Below are positions 50,340-61,013 of a stretch of 64,000 nt of DNA, piece after piece. The stretch's first letter is position 1; each line of letters begins with the position of its first letter. The DNA lies in the NCBI RefSeq assembly GCF_019399895.1, contig NC_091870.1, positions 2,066,001 to 2,130,000 on the forward strand. The letters are read 5' to 3'. Source of the stretch: Cardiocondyla obscurior. Lineage: Eukaryota > Arthropoda > Insecta > Hymenoptera > Formicidae. The position numbers were made by a program, and so were the translations under genes. The notes below the pieces were generated by a model that had not been told where the DNA came from, searched no databases, and worked only from the letters and a program-made list of their open reading frames with translations.

Positions 50340-53300
50340 TCACGGATCCACGAAAGAGATCATGATGTAACGCGTGCCGGCGATCACTCGTAATCCTTCG
50401 TGATAGTGCGTCAATCTGCCTGGATGCATCAGCATCCAGCCTGGCTTTGTGTCGGTAACCGAGCAGTTATATCGGATGAACTTGCATCCACCGCCTTCGT
50501 AATCCACTCCCGCTTGATTTAGAGCGATATTGATGGTGTAAGTCGAGGAGTCGTGATGCGGCCTCAGAGATGGCTGTTCGTCCGGACGATACCTCACGAT
50601 GAAATTCATGAGAGATCGCGGTGGCTGTCGACATGAAATTAATACAACATGATTTCAAATAAAATAGCGATTAACCGTAGCTTCGGATTGATAATTTGTT
50701 ATCTCGAGTTACGATTCTTCTTCGATTTAAGTATCTACGTACAACGCAAACACCATTACTACGAAGCGGTACAACCTAGTTAAACCCTGTGTATTTAGCA
50801 AATGTGCGAAATGTGTTATTGCGCGAAATAAGGCCCCTTCCGTATACCTAAATAATAGAATCTTACATAGTCGTCGTATCCTGTAAAGACTAGCTGTTGC
50901 AAGGGATTGACGTAATCTTTTAGAAACTTTAACCACGAGTCCTCGAGACCGACTTGATTCAAGTGAATATCACGGGTTGGTACCGCTTCGTATCCGGAAT
51001 CCAATCGAGAATCCTAGAAAAACCAGTGAACATAAATAAATCTTACATCGTGATAGTAGCCGATGAAAACGAGCTCCTGCAACGGCTTAACGTATTCTTT
51101 CAAGAAGTATAACCATTGTTGTTCGTACTGAACTTGGTTCATGTGAATGTCGCGGGTCGGTACATTTTCGTAGCCACCCGACAATCGTGGGTCCTGCCGA
51201 GAAAGTTAATCATAGTATAAAAACTAAATAATAGTATAAAAATAATATAAAAAATAAAGCATAGTATAAAAACTTCAATAATATCGCCGAAATAAAAAAA
51301 AAAAGTTGCAAATATCAACTTACATGGTTCGTTCCATCTGACCATTGACCGAAAGTCTCGACGATTCCAACGAGCTCTTTGGTAAATCTTGAATTAACAA
51401 TGGGAAACCAATAGACATCTGGGCACGGCTACGAGCAGTAACGTTGTATAGAGAATAATAGATAAAATTCAAAGAAATCTTTCGCGAGTAATCATTAATT
51501 ATATCATCTTTACCTGTATCGGTTTTTTGTCAGGATTGAAATTTTCACTGTAATTCGAATGAATGTATCTCTTTTCCCAGTCTAGTTTGTTATCCATAAT
51601 CTGATACATGTCTGGATAAGTAAGACGAATATCGTAGCTATCGGGATCGACTAGGTGGCCAAACTCGAGCCGGTTGCTGACGTACATAAATAGGCCTCGC
51701 TGCCGGTTTCCATGGGCGAATGCCATCTCCGTGTCCAGGTCGCCATCCTCGTAGGACGGTCGAGTCGCCTTGTTTGCTATGATCGTCGCGTTGATCAAGT
51801 AGCAGTTACTGACGAACGGCACGTTCCACAGTCCCCTGAAACAGACATCAGCGTGATTCGGCGTATTGCGTGTCGGTTAGGTCGGAAGAGCACGTCGGAG
51901 GAGGCGTGCAACGAGTGCAACTAAGCGAAGAGCCCTTGTTTGCCCCACGATCGAGTACGGTCGCGTTGTTTTCCGGAGGTCGTCGCTTAAGTGTTTTGTA
52001 AGGTGATGGCAGTGGTAGTCGCGATTGGCCGTTGAACATACTTGGCAATGAGTTATGCATAATTATCCAATTGAGATTCATAACTCTGTCGCAGCAGCGT
52101 GTGACTGCGCGTGTCCATCGCGCGTTGCCTCGTGGTTTCATTCGTATTTTAGGTGGTAGGACCTAGCGGATCCGGTCTCTCGTAATCCCGCTCGTGTCAG
52201 AGATCAGCCAAGTCCTCCGTACCTTCCGGTAAGGATAACGAGACGCTTGTGCACGTTGAATGGATTGCGTTGCGCGCGATTACATTTTAGATTGGTACGT
52301 TATTGCCCGTGGAACGCGGCTCATTAATCTCATCGTCAAATATCTCACGGCCGTGAATCGATATAACATTATATTAATGTAATAGATATACGTATGAAAA
52401 AAAAGAGTAGTGGATAATGACACAGGTATATATGTATAATAGTGACAAATGAGTTCCCGATAAGGTATATAAAGTGCTCGCGAACACTCGAGGACCGCGT
52501 TGTTGGTCACTCTCCAGCCGTTCAAGTTTCTCTGGTTATAGATCAAATGACGAGATGCCGGTTGCTCTATTTGCTTCTATTAGCGGCCCTAATGTTAAGC
52601 ACAGAAGCGGCAAAGGGCGGCGGTGGTAGAGGGAGAGGTCGCGGCCGAGGAAGATTATTCGGCTCGCGGATGCATATCCTGATACCTAATCGAAATCCCG
52701 CCAGTACGCACTATTACGAAAACAAAGATGTGAGTTAACGAAGATATTGTATCGTACATCTGTGTATGCATATGTATATGTATGTGCGACCTAGTGATAC
52801 CAATATGTCGGGTCTTTCGTAGGGTGCCAAGATCGTAAAGGCGTCCCACTTTGAGCTGGATTACATGCTGGGTAGAAAAATCACGTTCTTCTGCATGGCA
52901 ATTGGCATTCCGAGGCCCGAAATCACTTGGTTGAAGGATGGAATCGAGTTGTACCATCACAAATTCTTTCAGGTAAGCTAATCCACGCTAGTAGTGAACT
53001 CGTTTTCCCTAAAAGAAGCCAATTGTTAAAAAGTGATTTTTTAAAAAGTGATAAGTGTTTCTCGGACAATTACGAGAATGGGCGACGTTTTATCGTATTG
53101 TCAGGTGCACGAATGGCCTGTTGGTAATGACACAATAAAATCTAAAATGGAGATCGATCCTGCGACGCAGAAGGACGCCGGATATTATGAGTGCCAAGCG
53201 GACAATCAGTACGCCGTTGATCGCCGGGGCTTTAGAACGGACTACGTCATGATCTCGTATTAAATGTCTTCTTCAAGTTATAGTAGCTCCGTGATCGTCA

Positions 53301-56300
53301 TAGCGTTAGAATATCCTATGTGAGAATAGATATAGACATTTGTTATTAATAATTTGCTACCTGATAGATTTTTACCTAATAAACATCGTTAGTTACCGAG
53401 ATAATAACGATATAAAATGATAAGTAAAGAACTGTTATATTAAAAATAATAAAATTAGTCAAACTTTTTACGTAGCCCGGCGACATAAAAAAAATTAAGG
53501 TCAGAATAAAATTTGATCTGTGCAAAGTAGTATGAAGTTACTTTTGAATTGTCAATGCAAAGATATGAATATAAATCCGGTGGTTCCCCCCAATTCGTTA
53601 AAGCGTGATTGTCTATTATAAAGGGGTATATGACGTGAGGAATATATCGAAAATGAACCATCACCGCGATTTTAACAAGGCAATTGCAACGCGTCGCGCG
53701 AAAGTGGCATGGAAGGGCATACGTCGCTACGTCGCCACCGACGAATGCAATAATCTGTAGCACAGTGTGAAATAAACAATTTGCATCAGCATCGCACGAA
53801 TGCTATGTCGCAGTTATTTCCCTTCAACTGTATAGCTTCCGTTTCCTAGCTTTAATTCTCACACTTAAATATGCTTTGTTTTGTTACAAATTTTAATTAA
53901 TGAGTCCACGCCGGGCAACTAATTTAAATGTGACCGGCAATTGTACCGGAAATCTGAATCATCCGGAAGGAATGAACAAACGGTTGAATTAATGGATAAG
54001 CGGTCTGTAGATTTGATAGGAATTGATGGCGATCATCTAGTGCAAAGGAATAACCGCTGTGCATATAGTCCGACATACATTATCTGCATATAAGTCTGTA
54101 ATAGATACGAGAGGACACTAGGGGAGTAATGAGTAGGTGACTGTCAGTTACATCGGAGTTCCGTGTGATCGACGAACGTTGCAACGTACAGTGAGTATCC
54201 TCGGTGCATCTTCGTTCCGATAAATAATAGCAATTTCGACGTTCACCGCGTGTTTCCATACATTTTCGTAATAACGAAACTGAAGTCGCGATCAATTGAT
54301 ATTATTCTTATCCAAAGTCAAGTGGAACAATCAAATCTGCAAGTTTAAAAATCGTGAAACATTATGTGTAATACTACAATAGTATTCGATTCTACTTTTA
54401 TCAGATTATCATGTCACGCTCCATGCTGGCGCTAATCCTGCTGGGTGTATTATTGCTCAATTGTCAAGAGGTACTTGGACGAAGAGGACGAGGAAGGAGC
54501 AGGAGTAAATCCCGTGTACAAATAGGATTGCCTATTACTGGGAAGTATCGCGATCCGGAGAGTGATCAGTATTACAATAATAATAACGTACGTAGAAAAA
54601 AAAATGGGAGTTTAAAAGGAACTCTTTCATCACGTAATATTCTAATAAAAAAATTTTCTTTACGTTAATGTTTCAATTCGATTTAAAAACGAAAATTATT
54701 ACTAACGTATAATAATTTTTTTAGGGAGCCAAGATATTGCTAGCGTCGCATTTCGATTTGGAATACGTTTTAGGGCACAAAATAGCTTTCCTCTGCGTTG
54801 CTCGCGGTAATCCACGTCCACATGTTACGTGGTTCAAAGATGGTGCCGAGATTTATACGCATCATTATCTACATGTCAGTAAATATACTTTCAATCTAAA
54901 TACGATGTTATAAAATTATTTAACTCGGTAACAAATTATATGTATAATTTATAAAAATTTAATATTTTATCGTTGCTGATAATGTTCTATTATTTTTAGA
55001 TACACGAATGGCAAGTTGGTCCTGATAAAGTAAAATCAAAACTCGAAATCGATCCCGCTACTCAAATGGACGCCGGAGTCTACGAGTGCACAGCGGACAA
55101 TATGTACAGCATCGATCGAAGGTCTTTCAAGACTGACTTCTCCATCGCTTTCGATTAGTACGAGCGTATGTGAGATCCCAAATAAATACGTATAATTAGA
55201 AAAAAAAAAAAAAAAAAATATGTAAAGCCCAGGTAATACGTAAACTTTTTACGATAGACTTTAAGAAACGGTAGATACTAAGAAAACGATTTAGAATAAT
55301 ATTGTACTGTCATTGTACAATTTGCAAAACAATTACATTTACCCGGAATATGAGAAATTATTTTTAATCCTGTCGATGCACAGCTTTAAATTCAATATCT
55401 ATTTAAAACTAATAATCTGTGCTTCTTTTTTCCAAACGTAAAATTGTAGTCCGTTTAAGTGAAAAATATAAATAATTAACATTTGTACATTCGCTTTACC
55501 TGCGTTCGTTTTTTATGATTTCCATGTAGTCGAAACTCCGCGCATAAAATCCGTCGTCCGTTATAGCGCCCCAGAAATTACTCCATGCTTTATACGGTCG
55601 TATGAGCAAGGGTGCGACGATTCCTCTCTGCTGCTCCACTAGTAACTTCAATGTATGCTCGTTGTCTAAATGCGCGACCGCATCGATCGACAAATATCCG
55701 GAACATTCTTTCAATAAGCAATAATCCCTGAAATAGATCGTTCTTTAGAATTTACTTAAATATCACACGCGCTCTTTTACTCGTTCTCTCATTATTAAAC
55801 AGTACATATACATATATCGAGTTTTTAAATACATTGACAGACGAGCTCTCATTATGCTTACATGGCCAGCTTTCTCGCATCAATCTCGTTGACGCCATCG
55901 CTTGGCAATATCTGCTTCGCGCTGAGATACTTTTGGTCAATTTTTTCAAAGAAATCATTTACGATATCTTCATGATACGGCACGTTGTTATGAACAAATA
56001 AATGTAGTTTTGATTTTGGATAGAGTTGACGGTAGATAGCTTCGAAGAATTCTTCCAGAAACGGTGTGGGATGCTCGATAAAGACGGCTATTAAAATAAT
56101 TGGATACGTTTCCGGCTTGGTCTTGTCGAGTTCGATGGTTTGGTCCCAGCACGCCAAACATCCCTCGTCTGATGTCCAGGCGTGCGCCAAATAATTGCCC
56201 AAAGAATTTAAAACCAATTTACTGACCCCGTTACCGTGAAGTATCAAAGGTATTGTATTGTAAACGATGTTCTGAAGGTAAGCTTCTTGACCCTTGAATC

Positions 56301-58741
56301 TAAGCTCGACATCGGCTATAAAAGACATTAGTAACGATAATTAAAATACTAAGCGTCAACGCTTTTTCCTAGAGATTCTACTTGCCCTTACCTACCGCAC
56401 CGAAGAGATTTTGAAATATTTCGGATTTGTGATCCAACTTGATCTTGTGCCGCGTTCTAAGTTCTTCCTGTAGATATACGGTCGTGTAAAATAATTGATC
56501 ATCGTCCTCATCTTTGACAGGCGCAGAATCCAGAATTTTATATACATCGGACGCATAACCGATAAAGCCACCGGAATTCAGGTATCGTTTGCCTCTCGAG
56601 ACAGGCGGATAGTGAGTCGCCAAGGATTTATCCGGCCAGCAATTTGCCTCCGCGGAAAATAAGATTCGAGCATCAGCGTCCAGGAATCGTTCAACGATAG
56701 CGGACAAACCGCCGAGAAATATAACATCGTAACTAAAAATGCACAAATATTATATACGTCTTCTGCACGGCATTACGATGTTACTCACCTATCAGTGAAC
56801 AGAATAATTTTCTTATCGTCATTTTGATAATCCTCCAAGGCTTTTTTGAGAAGATTGATTTTATATCCACCGCCAGTATATTTCATGTCACCACCCTTCC
56901 AAGGGCTGCCTAGACCGAGGATATTTAATTTGTCGCGGATTCCATAGACCTCAACTGACCTCAAGTACCTTCGAAAGCCATCGGTTTCGTTGGAAGCGGC
57001 AGTAAATACCAGGACATCTAAAAAATTCACGTTACAATTAGTTACTAAATAGAGAAAGGTAATAGCTCGAAAATATAAGAGACAATCTTGTAAATTGTTT
57101 TTCTTTTTTTTTTGTCTCGTAAGAGTCGAAAGCGTATAAAAAGAACTAAAAAGTTCGACAAAGAAAACTGCTGCAAGCTATACTGAAGAACGAACTGTAC
57201 ATCGGGGCTAAGTTATATCGATTCCATCATTGTTCTCAGCTGTTGAACTCGTTTGCATTACGCTGGATTCGTGATGTCATCGTGATGATAGAGTAAGACA
57301 AGTAACGCCTACGAGAGTCGTAGCACGTACGCCAGCTGCATTGAGATAGAACACGCGGTCCAGCGCATGTATACCGAACTGTCGATACTTGCGCAAGCGG
57401 CGCAAGTTATTCTTAGAACGACACGCTGAACCCACGGGAATTTGAGGAAAAACGCTTCTCGGTCGTCTTGTTGGAGAACGATTAAAAATATCCGGAACAT
57501 TAAAACGACAGATCCTTTTTAACTTGCAGAATTTTTTATATAAAAAAATGTATACGATATAATTAATAACGAAATAAAATGACCTAGTTAGAAATAAACT
57601 CTAATTTGGTGAGCGAAATAAATAAAAAAAAAAAACAAAAACTTCGTTAAATCAAGAAACTTTCAGATTAGAATATCTTTCGAAATGCTACGCCGGAAAT
57701 GAAATGATAAGTACCTCGCACTCGATCTGGTTACATCTGCCGACTAAGAACGGAGTCAAATTAATTAGATTAGTTCGTGTTCCACAAGCGAAATGATAGC
57801 GTTACATATATGTCGCGTCACTCAGTCTTGGCTGAGACTCGAATAAATTATATTTCCACGCATGAATAATAGACTCTGTACATTGATTAACTGCAACAGA
57901 AACATTATGATGTTCTGATAAAACTGAGACAGTATTTACATTTGTCCAAGTGATTAAAACTCAATTACGCAATAAGAAGTATTCTACTTCAGATTTTAAG
58001 CCCCATAGATAGATAGCCTTTGTGATCTCATCTTCAGCCTATAAACATTTATTCGCAAAAACAAGTTTTTAGAACGGTCGAAAAGATTCGATTAATCACA
58101 TGGAGACCGATGTAAATTTTTTAAAGAAAAAAATATTAATAACTTGTTACCTTTAAAATAATATTCTGCACGTTTATTATGTAGTCTTTGGCACTCCAGC
58201 TTGAACAAACTGATGCTAGTAAGAGTAACGAGCCGTGTAAAGTGTGTCTTGCGAATAAAGCAAATTATTTCAGGCATACGTTGTCTCAGAAAGAAAGCAA
58301 AGCCGAAATTCGTTGACAACTCGTTGACGTTATTTATAAAATATATTGAATTAAAATGTTACATTCTGCAGGCAAAAAATATACTGTGCGCGAACAAGAA
58401 CAGGCTTAATAATGTACAAGTCGACTTAAATCGAATTTAAATATAGACTTCTGTTAATGTTAGGAAGAACAAACTGGCTTGCCATAGATGGTCATCTGTT
58501 TTATCACTCTCTCTCTCTCACACACACTCTTTCGGTCTACATCTCTCTTTCTCGCTCTCGCTCTCTGTGTATCGATCTTTCTAGCGTTATGTCCACAACG
58601 GATTCATGTATACGTTCTGATTTAAAAAAGCAATCATGTCATACCGCCGGCTGCTGAATTTTCGCTGACTACATGGTACGTTAGAAACACGCAGCACCAC
58701 ACGAGCCAGCATCCGATCGACGTCCCCTTGCCACCGAACAT
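50340..58741 (-). CDS. Plod: Procollagen-lysine 2-oxoglutarate 5-dioxygenase (lysyl hydroxylase)
   Basis: Nine coding exons per transcript on the minus strand join in phase: 58645-58741, 56789-57017, 56392-56732, 55862-56315, 55500-55727, 51514-51835, 51324-51428, one of 51047-51193 or 50867-51013, and 50340-50624. This gives 735 residues (human PLOD1 727). The enzyme hydroxylates collagen lysines in the endoplasmic reticulum using Fe(II), 2-oxoglutarate and ascorbate. The ATG at 58741 is the first in its frame and starts a signal peptide (hydrophobic core GCWLVWCCVFLTYHVV). The N-terminal half is the glycosyltransferase-like region with FTDSYDVIF (Asp108, Asp111, the metal-binding pair of the family). 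The C-terminal dioxygenase domain has RPHHDSSTYTINIALN and HYHEG; His664, Asp666 and His716 are the predicted iron ligands and Arg726 the 2-oxoglutarate ligand. It ends FVDP as in animals generally. The 3.66-kb intron 51836-55499 contains two genes on the opposite strand. Confidence 0.96.
50867..51013 (-). other. Plod: PLOD alternative exon, divergent version (a)
   Basis: A 147-nt, phase-0 exon with acceptor TTTCTAG and donor GTAAGA, encoding 49 residues beginning DSRLDSGYEAVPTRDIH. It matches its neighbour 51047-51193 at 32 of 49 residues. Either copy joins in frame to 51324-51428 upstream and 50340-50624 downstream. This version replaces several residues that the other version shares with vertebrate enzymes (SGGYEN becomes DSGYEA). 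Confidence 0.9.
51047..51193 (-). other. Plod: PLOD alternative exon, conserved version (b)
   Basis: A 147-nt, phase-0 exon with acceptor TCGGCAG and donor GTAAGA, encoding 49 residues beginning DPRLSGGYENVPTRDIHMNQ, very close to the vertebrate PLOD sequence at this place. Only 33 nt separate its donor from the acceptor of version a, too short for a normal spliced intron, so including both exons in one mRNA is unlikely. Confidence 0.9.
52466..52474 (+). promoter_or_regulatory. TATA box of the first OIG-4-like gene
   Basis: TATATAAAG lies 73 bases before the ATG at 52547. A start site near 52496-52506 would give a short 5' UTR. It is the only convincing TATA element found at a gene start in the window, consistent with a regulated rather than housekeeping gene. 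Confidence 0.55.
52547..53263 (+). CDS. Secreted single-Ig-domain protein, OIG-4-like (copy 1)
   Basis: Three exons with phase-0 borders: 52547-52729, 52823-52972 and 53105-53263, giving 163 residues. A signal peptide (MTRCRLLYLLLLAALMLSTEA) is followed by a Gly/Arg tract (GGGGRGRGRGRGR) and a short linker. One immunoglobulin domain spans about residues 62-163: strand-B Cys in KITFFCMAIG, Trp in PEITWLKDG, strand-F Cys in DAGYYECQADN. There is no membrane segment after the Ig domain, so it should be secreted. It resembles insect homologues of C. elegans OIG-4, an extracellular muscle protein that stabilises acetylcholine-receptor clusters; the same function here is inference. It sits on the opposite strand inside a PLOD intron, with a paralogue 1.1 kb downstream. 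A poly(A) signal lies at 53378. Confidence 0.88.
53378..53383 (+). promoter_or_regulatory. Poly(A) signal, OIG-4-like copy 1
   Basis: AATAAA 115 bases after the stop codon of the first OIG-4-like gene. Confidence 0.65.
54411..55158 (+). CDS. Secreted single-Ig-domain protein, OIG-4-like (copy 2)
   Basis: Three exons with phase-0 borders: 54411-54587, 54725-54874 and 55000-55158, giving 161 residues. The second and third exons are exactly the same lengths (150 and 159 nt) as in copy 1, so the pair arose by tandem duplication. The signal peptide (MSRSMLALILLGVLLLNCQ) is followed by a basic tract (RRGRGRSRSKSR). The Ig domain contains KIAFLCVARG, HVTWFKDG and DAGVYECTADN, and ends FSIAFD before the stop. 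It is predicted to be secreted. Like copy 1 it is nested in the PLOD intron on the opposite strand. A 5'-UTR intron is possible, as the sequence TTTTATCAG ends eight bases before the ATG. Confidence 0.88.
55181..55186 (+). promoter_or_regulatory. Poly(A) signal, OIG-4-like copy 2
   Basis: AATAAA 22 bases after the stop codon of the second OIG-4-like gene, followed closely by a genomic A tract at 55199-55219. Confidence 0.65.
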
Positions 58742-58997
58742 CTCACTTTTTTCTCTCACGAACACCCTGGTGGAACTCCGAAAGAGAACCACACCGTTCC
58801 CAGTGGTAAGCTCCACGTCCAACACTTCGTGTCACTCAACGCTAACTGCTGATCTGCTATAGTATGGTCCGTTATAAATGGCGGTGGACGTGGGTGGTTG
58901 AATAAACGTGCAGTTAGATGGAGACACCATGCCATTTTTTATCTCATCTATACGAAAGCGTTTTGAATGATCTAGCGCGTATCTGTATCTAGTGAAA

Positions 58998-59049
58998 CGC
59001 TGTGATTGGTCGACGCGTAGTTTCCCTAGCGCGCCGACCAATCACAGCG
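58998..59049. promoter_or_regulatory. Paired inverted CCAAT boxes upstream of PLOD
   Basis: CGCTGTGATTGGTCG (58998-59012) and its exact reverse complement (59035-59049) face each other across 22 bases. Each contains a CCAAT box, the NF-Y recognition motif. The element is about 260-310 bases upstream of the PLOD start codon and immediately left of the repeat array, so it may serve PLOD or a divergent transcript. Confidence 0.55.
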
Positions 59050-59099
59050 CTCCATCGATCGCCTGATTGTGAGTTGGTAAGAACTATGTGACTCGTGCT

Positions 59100-59435
59100 G
59101 CTGCGTGCTACCAGAGGACACGGCGAGCACGCGGTTCGAGTTCGAAATTAAAATGTCGAGGTATCCGTGCGTCGTAGCCCGTTTTTCGTATCGAGTTTGA
59201 GAATTTGAAACGGTCAGGAGTATCATGGACTATCTCGCGAGTGTCCAGCACGTGGAAAAATACCTCGACAACTACTACGTAATACTAGAGGTCACGGCGA
59301 GCACGCGGTCCGAGTTCGATACGAAAATGTCGAGGCATCCGTGCGCCGTAGCCCGTTTCTCGTGTCGAATTCGAGGATTTGAAACTGTCAGAAGTGTCGT
59401 GGACTATCCCGCGAGTGTACAGTACGCGGGGAACA
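59100..59435. repeat. Two-copy tandem repeat, 174-bp period
   Basis: CACGGCGAGCACGCGG recurs at 59119 and 59293, with matching flanks through GACTATC-CGCGAGTGT. The copies are diverged at about one base in eight by eye. The end of the second copy merges into the first unit of the 127-bp array, sharing the CGCGAGTGT segment. Confidence 0.85.
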
Positions 59436-60045
59436 TTTAATATCGCGACTCGTCTCATTCGCCGCTTAAAGAACGTTTTCGGTGTCGTTCGTTCCGCCGA
59501 TGAGAGTCGACCGGAGGCTCAAAAAGTAGACTATCCCGCGAGTGTTCAGTGCGCGGGGAACATTTAATATCGCGACTCGTCTCATTCGCCGTTTGAAGAA
59601 CGTTTTCGGTGTCGTTCGTTCCGCCGACGAGAGTCGACCGGAGGCTCAAAAAGTAGACTATCCCGCGAGTGTTCAGTGCGCGGGGAACATTTAATATCGC
59701 GACTCGTCTCATTCGCCGTTTAAAGAACGTTTTCGGTGTCGTTCGTTCCGCCGACGAGAGTCGACCGGAGGCTCAAAAAGTAGACTATCCCGCGAGTGTT
59801 CAGTGCGCGGGGAACATTTAATATCGCGACTCGTCTCATTCGCCGTTTAAAGAACGTTTTCGGTGTCGTTCGTTCCGCCGACGAGAGTCGACCGGAGGCT
59901 GAAAAAGTAGACTTATCCCGCGAGTGTTCAGTGCGCGGGGAACATTTAATATCGAGACTCGTCTCATTCGCCGTTTAAAGAACGTTTTCGGTGTCGTTCG
60001 TTCCGCCGACGAGAGTCGACCGGAGGCTTAAAAGATAGACAATCT
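59410..60045. repeat. Tandem array, five 127/128-bp units
   Basis: Units begin with CGCGAGTGT at 59410, 59537, 59664, 59791 and 59919, and the next copy of this start, at 60046, opens exon-like block A. The spacing is 127 bp except one 128-bp unit with an inserted T. Units 2-5 are nearly identical, with common segments AACATTTAATATCG, CGTCTCATTCGCCG, GTGTCGTTCGTTCCGCCGA and GTCGACCGGAGGCT. Such uniformity indicates recent expansion or gene conversion. Open frames across it are by-products of the repeat. Confidence 0.95.
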
Positions 60046-61013
60046 CGCGAGTGTCCAGTGCGCGGAAGGATGACTCGACACGTGCTACCTGAGAGGAGGA
60101 GCAGGCCCAGGAAGGGTATCCTGCCCCAGCGGAGCAACCCAGGGGTAAGTAGTATCAGTTTTCCTTCCGAATTACATTCCGAATTACGTTCTAAATCTAC
60201 ATATAATTTTGTCATTTATTTGTTACAGATCAAGAGGAACTCCGCTGTAGCGCTCGCCGATATTAATGAATATACGAACCGCAGCCGGTTCGTCGGGCGT
60301 TCCGGGAGTGCCGAAAAGTATGCGGACGTTTTTTCACGTATATTTTTTTTACGGGAGTGCGTACGCGAGTTACAAGTGCGCGGAAGGATGACTCGTCACG
60401 TCCCATCCGAGAGGATGAGCAGGCCTAGGAGGCATCCTGCATCGGCGGAGCAACTCTTAGGTGAATATACGTTTTTTAAATTAAATTAAAAAAAAAAAAT
60501 ACTTTTCCTTTTTTTTTTGTTAAACTTATAAACCAACTATCATGTCTACATTAATATTTTCCTTTTTATGTTACAGCCACCGGCAGCATTCTTCAACTCC
60601 GCTGTATGCAGATTGGGTAAGCCAGTAACTTGTTTTCAGGATTTTCTCTTTACAGCAGTGTCGAAAAATAACGTGCGCAAGTGATTAATAAATTCGCGAA
60701 TGTAAAATCACGGTCGCGTTCGCGAGTGACCTGTGCGCGGAAGGAGGACTCGTCACGACGTCCAAACTGAGAGGAGGAGCAGGCCCGGGGGGCATCCTGC
60801 ATCGGCGGAGCAACTTTTAGGTGAGATTTAATTCTTTCTTTAAATTCGTAATTTTATTAACTTAATTTTTATTTATTTTTATTAAAGAATTAAATATATA
60901 AGCGTAATTTTTTTTGTTTAAACATTAACTGATTTCAGCATGTCTACATTAATGTTTATTTTTATGTTACAGTCACCGGCAGAACTCTTCAACTCCGCTG
61001 ACGCTGCAGATTG
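60046..61013 (+). repeat. Three tandem copies of a two-block exon-like unit (A-B)
   Basis: Block A ends at 60144, 60460 and 60820 with donors GTAAGT, GTGAAT and GTGAGA. Block B starts at 60229, 60577 and 60973 after TTACAG acceptors; B2 ends at 60616 and B3 at 61013 with GTAAGC and GTAAGT donors. A blocks share CGCGGAAGGA-GACTCG, GAG-GGA-GAGCAGGCC and GCGGAGCAAC; B blocks share AACTCCGCTG. The introns before B2 and B3 are also alike (GTCTACATTAAT...TTTATGTTACAG). The A blocks can be read in one common frame with an ER-R-SRPR-like core, but spliced joins run into stops after B2, so coding is doubtful. Relatives lie inverted at 18.1-19.4 kb. Confidence 0.75.

Noticed and set aside
58742..58825. 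Upstream start for PLOD at 58825
   Set aside because: That frame opens with a non-ATG codon; the first ATG is at 58741 and gives a proper signal peptide.
59410..60045. Regular repeats considered as a CRISPR-like or coding-repeat array
   Set aside because: Whole units repeat with no variable spacers, the genome is eukaryotic, and the frame is broken by the single-base insertion in one unit.
60058..60489. 143-codon plus-strand open frame
   Set aside because: It reads through an apparent intron between blocks A1 and B1 and spans two repeat copies; the frame is not kept in the other copies.
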